Positions 53,689-62,648 of a DNA stretch of 64,000 nucleotides are shown piece after piece. Source of the stretch: Roseibium sp. HPY-6 (GTDB taxonomy: Bacteria > Pseudomonadota > Alphaproteobacteria > Rhizobiales > Stappiaceae); contig NZ_JBEWCD010000002.1 in assembly GCF_040530035.1 (NCBI RefSeq), positions 930,001 through 994,000 of the forward strand. Reading direction: 5' to 3'. Numbering within the stretch: the first letter of the stretch is position 1; each line of letters starts with the position of its first letter. Position numbers and translations under genes: made by a program. The notes under the pieces were generated by a model that worked only from the letters and a program-made list of their open reading frames with translations, did not search any database and had not been told where the DNA came from.

Positions 53689-54069
53689 ATGTCGAAAATG
53701 AACGCTGTCGGATGGTTCGATATCTATGTGAACGAGCTGGATCGTGCCGTCCGGTTTTACGAAACCGTGCTGAACTGCAAACTGGAACCCATCGGCGACC
53801 CGACCGGTGAAACCCAGATGATGAGTTTCCCCGCCGACATGAGCGCTTACGGCGCGGGTGGCGCTTTGTCAAAATCGGCGCACGCTTCTCCGGGCGCGGG
53901 TGGAACGGTTGTCTATTTCTCGGCGGAAGACTGCGCTGTCGAAGAAGCCCGCGTTGATGCTGCCGGAGGTGAGGTTCTGAGGCCCAAATTCTCTATCGGT
54001 GAATTCGGCTGGGTGAGCCTTTGCCGGGACACGGAGGGCAACGTCTTTGGCATCAGCTCAATGAACTGA
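53689..54069 (+). CDS. VOC (glyoxalase/bleomycin-resistance) family protein
   Basis: A 126-residue single-domain-pair protein; GAAAGGA lies 8 bases before the ATG at 53689. 'VGWFDIYVNELDRAVRFYETVLNCKLEPIGDPTGETQMMSFPADMSAYGAGGALSK' and 'WVSLCRDTEGNVFGISSMN' are the two beta-alpha-beta-beta-beta halves, with the usual D-T/E-G-N end. It is annotated in many genomes as glyoxalase-like; substrate unknown. Follows an AraC regulator. Confidence 0.9.
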   Translation: MSKMNAVGWFDIYVNELDRAVRFYETVLNCKLEPIGDPTGETQMMSFPADMSAYGAGGALSKSAHASPGAGGTVVYFSAEDCAVEEARVDAAGGEVLRPKFSIGEFGWVSLCRDTEGNVFGISSMN

Positions 54070-54202
54070 ACACGTCAGAGGACTGGTCGACCAAACTCTG
54101 AGGGCTGCAACGTGATGGGATGCATGGGCGCGTCACAGCGGTACCATGCATCCATATCGTCTGCGAAGCAGATTGCGTTTTACAGCTGCGAAACGCCTGC
54201 GA

Positions 54203-55921
54203 TCACTCAGCTGCCTCTTGTCCCTGTAAGCTGTGATCCGCCTCTCCATAGTGCTTTTCGCGCGACATCTTGCCGATGCCGGGATTGAAACTGTTGGTCG
54301 GATCAAGCGTTTGATAGTGGCTGGCAAGGGCCGGCTTGGCCGTATAAACGTGCCCGACATTGTGTTCGGACGGATATTCAGCGCCGCGCTCATCCAGGAT
54401 TTCCAGAAGCCGCGCTTTCAATTTTTTCGGATCGCGGCCCTTTTTTACCACATAATCCTGATGCAGAACGTGGCACAGGAAATGGCCGTAGTAGAGCTTG
54501 GTTGCAAGTTGGTCCTCAATGTCCCCTGGCAGCTGTTCGAACCAGTCCGGGTCATTGCGTCGTAGCGCAATGTCGAGCGCAAGAATGTCCTCACATTCAT
54601 TGGTGTGAACCGCGCCGTAGCGTACGGCAGCACCTGCGGCGGCAAAACGATGCAGCATCGCCTTGCCCGCTACCTTGTCATCGCACAGGAACCAGCCGTC
54701 GCTACCAATTGTTTCTTCAAGCATCGTTTCGGTCTGGGCGGCGGTCGCGCCGGAAACCTTCAGGATCAGGTGATGTTCATAGCGTGCTCGGTAGTCGAGC
54801 ATGCTTGCTGGTAAAGCTTCAGGTACCAGACGGGACAGAAACTGCATGAACCTGTCGGTCAGGTTTTTCGGCAGGAAAGGGAGCTTGTTCAAACGGGCGT
54901 CGATGGCACCCTTCATGGCAAAGAAGAATGGCAACCGGTCGGTGCCGAACCAGTCGATCATCAGCACTGTGTCCTTGCCATAGCGATGGGCCACATCAAA
55001 GCACTCACGGTGGAGATACTCCGCGCTGACCGGTAGTTCCGGCAGGTCTGCCAGAAGCCGGCGACGCAAAGCCGTCAGTTGGCGCGTGTCATTGGTACCG
55101 ATGTAGTAGACCTTCTCACCCTTCTCGATCGGGAAGGTATCGAGTCGCACCGCAAAAACGACCACTTTTCCTGCCGAGCCTGAGGATTCATAGAGACAGC
55201 GCGGGTCGGCATTATAGCGTGACGGTGTCTCTGCATCGATGTCGCGCACGCGTTCGCCATAACTGTCATCCGAGGCCCGTCCGGTGTCCCAGTCAACGCA
55301 CGCAGGATCGATCTCGTTCCGATCAAGCTTCCCGAGAATTTCTTCAGGGGACTGGCCGAGGTTAATGCCCAGGTGATTGATCAGTTGTAGTTCGCCTGCT
55401 TGATCGATCTGTGCAAACAGGGAAAGTTCCGTGTACGCCGGACCGCGCCGTACCAGGGACCCGCCTGAATTGTTGCAGACACCGCCGACGATAGACGCGC
55501 CGATGCAGGAGGAGCCGATCACCGAGTGAGGCTGCCGCCCGAGCGGTTTCAGGAGCCTTTCCAGCTTGAAGAGCGTGCCACCGGGTTGGCTGACGATCTG
55601 GCGGCCGTCGTCCAAGACATGCAACTTGTCGAGACGCAGTGTCGAGATAATCACGACGTCGCGGTCGTAGCTGTCCTTTGGGGTCGAGCCCTCCGTCAAA
55701 CCGGTATTGGCCGCCTGCATGATCGTGATGCAATCGGCAGCCACAACCGCCTCAAGAACGTGCCACATTTCAACGAGTGTTCCCGGCACGACAACCGCAA
55801 TCGCTCCTCCTTCGCCGGATCGGAACCCTTTGCGAAAGCGTTTAGTCTTGCGGTCTTGTGTCATGCAATGCCGAGGACCGACAATTTCTTTCAGCTTTTG
55901 AATCAGAACATCGTTTTTCAT
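54203..55921 (-). CDS. dld: Quinone-dependent D-lactate dehydrogenase
   Basis: An FAD-linked peripheral membrane enzyme that oxidises D-lactate to pyruvate with electrons to quinone. The ATG at 55921 (GAGG upstream) gives 572 residues, close to E. coli Dld (571). The FAD domain shows 'AIAVVVPGTLVEMWHVLEAVVAADCITIMQAANTGLTEGSTP' and 'SVIGSSCIGASIVGGVCNNSGGSLVRRGPAYTELSLFAQ'. The C-terminal half has the membrane-binding Dld domain, ending 'EHNVGHVYTAKPALASHYQTLDPTNSFNPGIGKMSREK'. Located behind a TRAP importer, it supports uptake and use of lactate. Confidence 0.93.
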   Translation of the reverse strand: MKNDVLIQKLKEIVGPRHCMTQDRKTKRFRKGFRSGEGGAIAVVVPGTLVEMWHVLEAVVAADCITIMQAANTGLTEGSTPKDSYDRDVVIISTLRLDKLHVLDDGRQIVSQPGGTLFKLERLLKPLGRQPHSVIGSSCIGASIVGGVCNNSGGSLVRRGPAYTELSLFAQIDQAGELQLINHLGINLGQSPEEILGKLDRNEIDPACVDWDTGRASDDSYGERVRDIDAETPSRYNADPRCLYESSGSAGKVVVFAVRLDTFPIEKGEKVYYIGTNDTRQLTALRRRLLADLPELPVSAEYLHRECFDVAHRYGKDTVLMIDWFGTDRLPFFFAMKGAIDARLNKLPFLPKNLTDRFMQFLSRLVPEALPASMLDYRARYEHHLILKVSGATAAQTETMLEETIGSDGWFLCDDKVAGKAMLHRFAAAGAAVRYGAVHTNECEDILALDIALRRNDPDWFEQLPGDIEDQLATKLYYGHFLCHVLHQDYVVKKGRDPKKLKARLLEILDERGAEYPSEHNVGHVYTAKPALASHYQTLDPTNSFNPGIGKMSREKHYGEADHSLQGQEAAE

Positions 55922-55945
55922 CTCGAACCTCATGCCAGGGCGAAT

Positions 55946-55969
55946 GGCGGGCCGGAAGACCGGCCCGCC
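55946..55969 (-). promoter_or_regulatory. GC-rich stem-loop between TRAP permease and dld
   Basis: GGCGGGCCGG (55946-55955) and CCGGCCCGCC (55960-55969) form a perfect 10-bp stem with a 4-base loop in the 55-base gap. No T run follows on the minus strand. It may slow or stabilise the message between the two genes. Confidence 0.7.
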
Positions 55970-55976
55970 GGATTGA

Positions 55977-58043
55977 TCAATAGGCGACCGAGGGCAGCCA
56001 GGTGGCGAGCGCGGGCCAGAGGAAGACAAGCGCCAGACCGAAGAGTTGCAGCAGCACGAAGGGCACGATCCCCTTGTAGATATCCGTCAGCTTGATGCCG
56101 TCCGGGCACACGCCTTTGAGGTAGAAGAGCGAGAAGCCCACCGGCGGTGTCAGGAAAGATGTCTGAAGGGTGACCGCAACCAGGATCACGAACCAGACCA
56201 GCGCAGGCTCGTCGATGGCACCGAAGCCAGGGATATCGAGACCAAGCCCGTTCACGATGGGCCTCATCAGCGGAAGCACGATCAGCGTGATTTCAATCCA
56301 GTCGAGTACGAACCCGAGCAGGAAGACAATGCACAGGATAAAGATCACCGTTCCGCTCGGCCCCAGCCCGGTCGAAGAGACCATGCTCTCGATCAGCTCG
56401 TCGCCGCCGAGTTCTCTGAGGACAAACGAAAACACTGTGGCGCCGAGAAAGATCGCGAAGATGTAGGCGGTCGTGTTGAAGGTTGCCTTGAGCACGTTCC
56501 AGGTTTTGCGGAAGGTCAGCTTGCGATAGGCAAGCGCCAGGAGAGTGGCCCCGATCGCGCCGATGCCCGAGGCTTCCGTTGGTGTGCAGATGCCCGCAAA
56601 AATCGACCCCAAAACGGCGAAGATCAGCAAAAGCGGTGGAACCAGGGCAACCAGAATATCCTTGAACGCTGCCCAGTCCGGTGCGCTGGCGCCTTCGGGC
56701 GCCGGCGCTGCTTTCGGGTTCAAAAGGGCCAGCACGAAAATATAGAGCAGGTAGATTGCACCCAGTAGCATGCCGGGAATGGCGGCCGCCATGAAGAGAT
56801 CGCCGACCGAAAGCGCCATCTGGTCCGCCATGATGACAAGCATGATGGATGGCGGGATCAGGATGCCGAGCGTCCCGGAGGCCGCAACGACACCCGTCGA
56901 AAGGGTTTTGGAATACCGGTGCTGCATCATGGCCGGCAGAGACAGAACACCCAAAAGCACCACGGACGCACCGACAATGCCGGTTGAGGCGGCAAGAATG
57001 ATGCCGATCAGGGTCACCGTTATGGCAAGACCGCCGCGGACAGTGCCGAAGAGGCGTGTCATGGAGGTCATGAGGCGCTCGGCGACACCGCTTTCATCGA
57101 GCATCAGCCCCATGAAGATAAACATCGGCAGCGCCACTAGAACGGCATTCGACATGACCGCATAGACCCGGTTCACGACAGCGCCGAGGGTCAGGTAGTC
57201 AAGACCGGTGAACGTGTCTTCCAGACCGGTCCAGGCCATGTTGCCCATGTCGAACTGATAGGCGAGGCCGCAGAAAATCATGCCTGTTCCGGCCAGGGTC
57301 CAGGCGACCGGAAATCCGGTGAAGAGTAACCCGACAAAGCTCATGAACATGGCAATGACGAGCATTTCTTCTGTTGTCTCCACAAGGGTCGACAGCCCGG
57401 CCGTTATCAGCGCGAAGACACCGATGAGCACCAGGAGACGAGTGAGGCCAGCACCTTGCCGTTCGGAAGGATCCGCAACGATCAGGGCATGAACATCGTG
57501 CAAAAGGCGCGCGACCGCGGCAACTCCCAGAAGGATGAAACTGATCGGTATGATTGCTTTGAAGGCCCAACGGAAGGGCAGGCCTGTTGCGGAAGAGGAG
57601 CGTTCGTTGACGCGAAAACTTTCCTGAAAATAGTCGAACCCCTGGTCGACCATCAGCCAGACAAACGGGGTCAACAGGAACAGGATGCCCAGGATTTCGA
57701 CGATCCTCTGTGCCCTGCGCGACAGTTGCATATGCATGAGATCGACACGCACATGGCTGTCGGTGGTCAGTGCATAGGAGACCCCGATCATCGTCACGAG
57801 TCCGTAGATGTGCCACTGGAGTTCATCGAGCTTGGGCAGGTTCACGTTGAACGCGTAACGCAGAACAACCTGGGTAACGATGGCGGCGACCAGCAAGAGA
57901 TTGGCCAGCATGACCACGTGGCCGGTGGTTTTCACGAAGGTGTCGATCGCAACCGCAAGTCCAAAGCGGTCCGGATCCTTGTGTTCGGTGATCGCCTCAT
58001 AGTGCTGGGCGAGATCGCCTTCGTAATTCGTGTTCATGCTCAT
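55977..58043 (-). CDS. TRAP transporter permease, fused DctQ-DctM
   Basis: A 688-residue inner-membrane protein from the ATG at 58043 with GAGGAGG in front. The small subunit (about residues 30-200) comes first: VVMLANLLLVAAIVTQVVLRYAFNVNLPKLDELQWHIYG is the DctQ signature. The large DctM part (about 220-688) has many helices, with 'FPVAWTLAGTGMIFCGL' and 'GTLGILIPPSIMLVIMADQMALSVGDLFMAAAIPGMLLGAIYLL'. Fusion of the two is a known variant. It takes up a carboxylic acid driven by Na+ or H+, delivered by the binding protein upstream; lactate is suggested by the adjoining dld. Confidence 0.93.
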   Translation of the reverse strand: MSMNTNYEGDLAQHYEAITEHKDPDRFGLAVAIDTFVKTTGHVVMLANLLLVAAIVTQVVLRYAFNVNLPKLDELQWHIYGLVTMIGVSYALTTDSHVRVDLMHMQLSRRAQRIVEILGILFLLTPFVWLMVDQGFDYFQESFRVNERSSSATGLPFRWAFKAIIPISFILLGVAAVARLLHDVHALIVADPSERQGAGLTRLLVLIGVFALITAGLSTLVETTEEMLVIAMFMSFVGLLFTGFPVAWTLAGTGMIFCGLAYQFDMGNMAWTGLEDTFTGLDYLTLGAVVNRVYAVMSNAVLVALPMFIFMGLMLDESGVAERLMTSMTRLFGTVRGGLAITVTLIGIILAASTGIVGASVVLLGVLSLPAMMQHRYSKTLSTGVVAASGTLGILIPPSIMLVIMADQMALSVGDLFMAAAIPGMLLGAIYLLYIFVLALLNPKAAPAPEGASAPDWAAFKDILVALVPPLLLIFAVLGSIFAGICTPTEASGIGAIGATLLALAYRKLTFRKTWNVLKATFNTTAYIFAIFLGATVFSFVLRELGGDELIESMVSSTGLGPSGTVIFILCIVFLLGFVLDWIEITLIVLPLMRPIVNGLGLDIPGFGAIDEPALVWFVILVAVTLQTSFLTPPVGFSLFYLKGVCPDGIKLTDIYKGIVPFVLLQLFGLALVFLWPALATWLPSVAY

Positions 58044-58129
58044 GGTGCCGGTCCTCCTCAAGTCCGGTACGGCTCATCCTTGCGCGGTCCTGGCAAAGAC
58101 CTTTGCTGGCGCGCTGAAAGCAGTAGGAA

Positions 58130-58155
58130 GCCGTGCCCGATCAGGCGGGCACGGC
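58130..58155 (-). promoter_or_regulatory. Stem-loop between TRAP binding-protein and permease genes
   Basis: GCCGTGCCCG (58130-58139) and CGGGCACGGC (58146-58155) form a perfect 10-bp stem with a 6-base loop just after the binding-protein stop. As in the Pot-type operon at 7755, it may keep binding-protein message more abundant than permease message. Confidence 0.7.
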
Positions 58156-58165
58156 GGACGCTGTG

Positions 58166-59215
58166 TCAGAAGCGGGGCAGGAACGCGTTCTGTTCCCACA
58201 GGTCGTAGTTCGTGCGGAACGCGGTCAGGTCGGCATAGACCTCGGCGAAGTAGGCGTTGTTAGCGCTTTCTTCTGCCGCGACTTCTTCCCAGGTATCACG
58301 GAAGAGCTGCAGCATTTCCGGGCTCCACTTGCGGATCTCGACGCCGTTTTCCTCCACGTTGCGTTTCAGGGCGTCGAATTGCAGGGCTTCTCCCTCGGCA
58401 AAGCTGTCGGCCATGGAAGCTTTGCAGGCTTCGGCCAGGATGTGCTGGTGCTGCTCGGATGCGGCATCCCAGACGTCCTTGTTGATCAGAAGCTCAAAGA
58501 CGGTCGCCTGCTGGTGCCAGCCGGGGAAGTAGTTGTACTTGGCGACCTTATGGAAGCCGAGACGCTGGTCGATTGCCGGCATGGAGAACTCGGTCGCATC
58601 GATGGCGCCTTTTTCAAGGGCTGGGAAGATCTCGCCGCCCGGAAGCAGGGATGTTGCGACCCCGAGCTTTTCCATCACTTTTCCGCCAAGGCCGAAGAAG
58701 CGCATCTTCAGGCCCTTCAGATCGTCGGCGGAATTGATTTCCTTGGAAAACCAGCCGGATGTTTCAGGTGCGATCACAGCGCACGGCAGGACTTTCACGT
58801 TGTAGCCAGCTTCGTCATACATGCGCTGGTAAAGATCGAGGCCGTTGCCGTAGTAGAGCCAGGCCATGTACTCGCCGGCCTCCGGGCCGAACGGGATTGC
58901 CGAAAACAAGGGGGCGGCCGGGATCTTGCCGGCCCAGTAGCCTGCTGTCGTGTAGCCGGCATTGATCTTGCCGGACGAAACGGCATCCAGGATTTCGAAC
59001 GCCGGAACCAGTTTGCCGGGTTCATACACCTTCATGCGCAAGGTGCCGCCGGACATCACTTTGACTTCTTCGGCGACGCGCGGGATCGGTGTGCCGAGGC
59101 TCGGCAGCTCCGTTGAGAACGCCACAGGGACTTTCAGAAGCAGTTTGTCGGCGGCAAGAGCAGGCTGCGCGGCAAGGCCGGCGGCGAGCAAAAGGCTGGT
59201 CAGAAGCTTGGTCAT
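58166..59215 (-). CDS. TRAP transporter substrate-binding protein (DctP family)
   Basis: A 349-residue periplasmic binding protein. Signal peptide MTKLLTSLLLAAGLAAQPALA-AD. The DctP pattern includes 'VSSGKINAGYTTAGYW', 'DDLKGLKMRFFGLGGKVMEKLGVATSLLPGGEIFPALEKGAIDATEFSMPAIDQRLGFHKVAKYNYFPGWHQQ'. The arginine in LKMRFFG probably contacts the substrate carboxylate. The subfamily looks like keto-acid/lactate binders (TakP-like). First gene of the leftward operon, divergent from a GntR regulator. Confidence 0.93.
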   Translation of the reverse strand: MTKLLTSLLLAAGLAAQPALAADKLLLKVPVAFSTELPSLGTPIPRVAEEVKVMSGGTLRMKVYEPGKLVPAFEILDAVSSGKINAGYTTAGYWAGKIPAAPLFSAIPFGPEAGEYMAWLYYGNGLDLYQRMYDEAGYNVKVLPCAVIAPETSGWFSKEINSADDLKGLKMRFFGLGGKVMEKLGVATSLLPGGEIFPALEKGAIDATEFSMPAIDQRLGFHKVAKYNYFPGWHQQATVFELLINKDVWDAASEQHQHILAEACKASMADSFAEGEALQFDALKRNVEENGVEIRKWSPEMLQLFRDTWEEVAAEESANNAYFAEVYADLTAFRTNYDLWEQNAFLPRF

Positions 59216-59279
59216 TTTATCTCCTCCAAAAACGCGGTTTTGGGCAGTCCGTCACGGTCTGCCATCACCAAAAACCAGA

Positions 59280-59325
59280 GGTAAATAAAATTAACCTTCT
59301 AATTTAGTCAACAATTTTATTTACC
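59280..59325. promoter_or_regulatory. 13-bp inverted repeat, likely GntR operator
   Basis: GGTAAATAAAATT (59280-59292) and AATTTTATTTACC (59313-59325) are exact inverted repeats with a 20-base AT-rich spacer, in the 249-base gap between the divergent TRAP operon and the GntR gene. A third, partial copy GGTTAAATGAC occurs at about 59343. It lies close to the TRAP promoter region and fits autoregulated control by the FadR-type protein. Confidence 0.65.
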
Positions 59326-59464
59326 ACTGATGCTTAGCGTCGAGGTTAAATGACAGGTTGTTGGCGCTTAAAGAATTGAAATCAGGTGCATAAACGGAGG
59401 TGTGTCGGGGAAACTACTTGCATGTGAGGTAAAGCAAGATTACCAATCCCGTTGGAGGTGCCGT

Positions 59465-60244
59465 ATGGGTGATCTAAATAGCTTGTTCGAACCAATTGCC
59501 GCAGAATCCGTCGTCGATCTGGTCGCAAATCAGATTGAAAACCTCATCGTTCAAGGCATTCTGCAGGAGGGCGCTCGGCTGCCTTCAGAACGCGAGCTTT
59601 CGGAAAGGTTCGACGTCTCCCGCCCAAAGGTCAGAGATGCGCTTAAACGTCTGGAAGATCTCGGTCTGCTTCACGTCCGCCATGGCGAGGGGACGTTTGT
59701 CGCCCAACTTTCCGGCCAGGCCATGAGCCCCGCGCTCATCAGCCTCTATGCCCGCCACGGCGTCGCCTTTTATGATTACCTGGAATATCGCAAGGAGCAG
59801 GAGGCTTTTGCGGCACGGCTTGCGTCCGAACGGGCAACGCCTTCCGACCGGGCGGCGATCGAGGAAGTGATTGCCGAACTGCAGCGGGCGCAGGTGGAAG
59901 GCGATCTGGAGGCCTCGGAAGAGGCTGACGTGAAATTCCACAGCATTGTCGTTAACGCCAGTCACAATGCCATGCTGATCCACATGATGCGCTCCATATA
60001 CGATCTCACGCGCCGCGGCGTTTTTTACAATCGCCGCTTCCTGCGCACCATCGACGGATCGGGCGACCGGCTGATGGAACAGCACAAACGGATCGCCGAA
60101 GCCGTGCTCGCAGGTGACGCCGCTGAAGCGGAGGCCGCCGCGAGAGATCATCTGGATTTCGTGGAAATGTCTTTCCGTGTCGGCGAAAACCGGGACCGCC
60201 GTGAGGCGCTCGCAAAAAAACGTAAGCAGGCTATTGGTTTGTAA
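59465..60244 (+). CDS. GntR (FadR subfamily) transcriptional regulator
   Basis: A 259-residue regulator. GGAGGT precedes the ATG at 59465. N-terminal HTH: VDLVANQIENLIVQGILQEGARLPSERELSERFDVSRPKVRDALKRLEDLGLLHVRHGEGTFV. The C-terminal FCD helical domain contains likely metal-binding positions such as Asp/His in 'EEADVKFHSIVVNASHN' and the HLDFVE end. LldR/PdhR-type members respond to lactate or pyruvate; this one is divergent from the TRAP-dld operon and probably represses it. Confidence 0.92.
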   Translation: MGDLNSLFEPIAAESVVDLVANQIENLIVQGILQEGARLPSERELSERFDVSRPKVRDALKRLEDLGLLHVRHGEGTFVAQLSGQAMSPALISLYARHGVAFYDYLEYRKEQEAFAARLASERATPSDRAAIEEVIAELQRAQVEGDLEASEEADVKFHSIVVNASHNAMLIHMMRSIYDLTRRGVFYNRRFLRTIDGSGDRLMEQHKRIAEAVLAGDAAEAEAAARDHLDFVEMSFRVGENRDRREALAKKRKQAIGL

Positions 60245-60509
60245 GCCGGAAAACATCCTGTTCAGGTGAGCGCGGTGCGGCAAACGTGACCGCAAGCGCA
60301 GGCTCTTGGCAACGCTTCACTAGGAAAGCACCGCTCCCAGGGGAAAGCCGATCAAAGGCGTTCCTTGGTGGGTGAATCCTTGGTTGATTGCGCAATCTCG
60401 ACTCGCGCTAAGACCTCCTTTGCGATATTCTGACGTTACGTGAAGCATCTTAGGCAGGCCGACTTGGGGGTGTTTCAGTTCAGGGCGTACGTAGAAGAGG
60501 ACTGCCGGA

Positions 60510-61655
60510 ATGGCTCTGACATCTGATCGCTTTAAGGACAACGTGCGGCTCCAGTCCGCGGCACAAAATTCTCCATACATGAAGTGGGGTGAACGGGGCG
60601 ATGCAGTCGCCCTTGTGCAGAAAGCTTACGTCGATCTCAATTTCAATCTCCCGAATTCCACCGGTGCAGGCGGCGTTATGGATGGCATATTCGGTCAGGA
60701 GACGTATGCCGCGACACGCAAGTTTCAAACCGAGCAGGACGGCTGCTCGGTTGACGGCATTGTCGGTCGGGATACCTTGAACCGTCTCGATCAGATCTTC
60801 CAGAAAATGCCCGGTGGCGCAAATCCGGTTTCACCGGCACCTCCTGGTCCGAACGCGCCACGGTTCGAGGCGACGCAGGAGCTTCAGGGGTTTGACGAGA
60901 CCACCATTCCCCGTTGGCAAATGGTTCCTTTGAACGGTGAACGGCGCATTCGCCTGATGGACGGTGCAGATCTTACGGTAGTAAGTGCCAATACCGGTGT
61001 TGCAACCGTCCACGAAGTGAAGAAGTGTTTCGTCCACGGTGGGCGCGAGTTCATCATCAAGGGCCATACCAAGTCGAACATTCAGATTTTGGCAAAGAAG
61101 GGCCCTGCGACCGTTATCAGGCTCGACGTTTCGGTGAAGTCGAAGAAGACCGTCACGATGACCTTCAACTATGTCAGCGATACCTCCGGTCACCAGACCA
61201 GACGCAAGCCGGGCAGTCTGCAACCTACATTTGACCACGCCAACAAGCTTTTTCAGGATCAGATCAACGTCGAGCTAGTCAAGCGTTCTGTCAATCCAAG
61301 CTACAGCGTTGCTGGCAATCTCGGACAGATTGTCAAATGGACCGGCGTGCCCGGGACGGACGAGTGGCGCAAGGTCGTCGCCAATCGAGACACGGCATCG
61401 GATCTCAATGTCTTTTTCGTCTGGCGCTACGAGCAGGATGAGAAACTGGGGGATGGGGCCGACGCCGGTACGGCCGGCGGCAACTGCCTGCTTGAAGATG
61501 ATCTTGCCTGGCCATTCTGGCACGTTTTGGCACACGAGATTGGCCATCACCTCGGCGTGCATGGCCATACGGCGAACGCGCGCGATCTTATGGTGGGTGG
61601 TCAGGGTGCCGGCGCTTTCATTCCACGGGCGCATGCAAATGTCATGAATCCGTGA
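60510..61655 (+). CDS. Signal-less peptidoglycan-binding/Ig-like/metalloprotease protein
   Basis: A 381-residue protein with GAGG before the ATG. There is no Sec or Tat signal. Order: PG_binding_1 domain (about 25-90: VALVQKAYVDLNF...GIFGQETYAATRKFQ...GIVGRDTL), a Pro-rich linker (about 98-112), a BIG2-like domain (about 130-210: MDGADLTVVSANTGVATV...FIIKGHTKSNIQI), then a zinc protease domain with HEIGHHLGVHGH at 342-353 and late Met residues (DLM, VMNP). Metzincins have HExxHxxGxxH; here the eleventh position is Gly352, flanked by His351 and His353. It overlaps the next gene by one base. Confidence 0.8.
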   Translation: MALTSDRFKDNVRLQSAAQNSPYMKWGERGDAVALVQKAYVDLNFNLPNSTGAGGVMDGIFGQETYAATRKFQTEQDGCSVDGIVGRDTLNRLDQIFQKMPGGANPVSPAPPGPNAPRFEATQELQGFDETTIPRWQMVPLNGERRIRLMDGADLTVVSANTGVATVHEVKKCFVHGGREFIIKGHTKSNIQILAKKGPATVIRLDVSVKSKKTVTMTFNYVSDTSGHQTRRKPGSLQPTFDHANKLFQDQINVELVKRSVNPSYSVAGNLGQIVKWTGVPGTDEWRKVVANRDTASDLNVFFVWRYEQDEKLGDGADAGTAGGNCLLEDDLAWPFWHVLAHEIGHHLGVHGHTANARDLMVGGQGAGAFIPRAHANVMNP

Positions 61656-62590
61656 TGCGCTGGAAACTCGCAATCGTTGCTGTGGCAATCGCCACCGCCA
61701 CGGCCGTTGTGTCGGGCGGTGTTGGCGCGGAACAAAGCAGGTCACCTGTGACCGGATCTTTCAACGAGGCCAGTCTTCTCCAGGCATTCGAGGCAGCAAA
61801 GACCGGTGACTACGGACCACTCGGTGCGCTGCCGGCACCGACGGCAGCCGCCATACCTGCACTAGAACGTTTGCTTGCCGACAACGACGAAACCGTCAGG
61901 CGCGAAGCTGTAACAATGCTCGGACGGATTGACGATCCGGCAGCTGTTCCGGTGCTCGCTGCTGCACTGGCGGACCCGGTTGACGACGTCGCAACGCGCG
62001 CTTCTGCTGCAATCTACCGCCTTGGTCCGGACGCGATGCAGCCAGGTGTCGGTGATCAGATCCGCAAGGCTGTCGAGAATGGTCTGACTGCAGGGGGGGC
62101 AATCCTAATTTTGGCCCATGATCCGGCAACGGAGGAGACGATTACCGTTCTTCAGAAACTGCGGGACGCAAAGGGCGATGAACTCACGGAAGTCTTCACG
62201 TCGTCATCAGCTGTCTCTATAGGCCTGATGGCTGATACCGCACTTGCGAAACTGGGTGAAGTTCGCGCAAGGGATAATCTGATCGCAGCTGCCGGATCAG
62301 GAGATCTTCCAACAGTTGAATTCCTGTTGTCGGCGTTGCGCGAGATTGACAGTCCCCACGTTATCGAGGCCCTGGCGGCGGTAACGCTCACAGACACCAG
62401 GCCGGTGCAGGGCGATGCGCCCTCGGGTGCCGAGACCGGTATGCGCCTTGCCGATCTCGCCGCGACACGGTTTGCGGCGCGTTTCAACCTGGATGCAGAT
62501 ATTGACGGCATGGCTGACGAGCGTCTGCCGGATCAGACCATCGAGACGATAAAGGCGGAACTGGAGAATTACATCGCTGCAGCAAAATAG
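61655..62590 (+). CDS. Exported HEAT-repeat protein paired with the metalloprotease
   Basis: A 311-residue protein starting at ATG 61655 (TGATG overlap with the protease stop; GTG 61652 is an alternative). N-terminal signal peptide (MRWKLAIVAVAIATATAVVSGGVGA). Helical repeats follow from about residue 50: 'AIPALERLLADNDETVRREAVTMLGRIDDPAAVPVLAAALADPVDDVATRASAAIYRLG' is textbook HEAT. Such proteins bind partners; with the translational overlap, a periplasmic inhibitor, adaptor or chaperone of the protease is likely. Catalytic residues are not visible. Confidence 0.82.
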   Translation: MRWKLAIVAVAIATATAVVSGGVGAEQSRSPVTGSFNEASLLQAFEAAKTGDYGPLGALPAPTAAAIPALERLLADNDETVRREAVTMLGRIDDPAAVPVLAAALADPVDDVATRASAAIYRLGPDAMQPGVGDQIRKAVENGLTAGGAILILAHDPATEETITVLQKLRDAKGDELTEVFTSSSAVSIGLMADTALAKLGEVRARDNLIAAAGSGDLPTVEFLLSALREIDSPHVIEALAAVTLTDTRPVQGDAPSGAETGMRLADLAATRFAARFNLDADIDGMADERLPDQTIETIKAELENYIAAAK

Positions 62591-62648
62591 ACCCGTCTGA
62601 GCAATCGCATAAAGTCCCTCATGAGGCGGCAGGTGTCTTCGCGGATGA

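Noticed and set aside
54133..54393. 86-codon minus-strand frame after dld
   Set aside because: Overlaps the true dld C-terminus in another frame and has no resemblance to known proteins.
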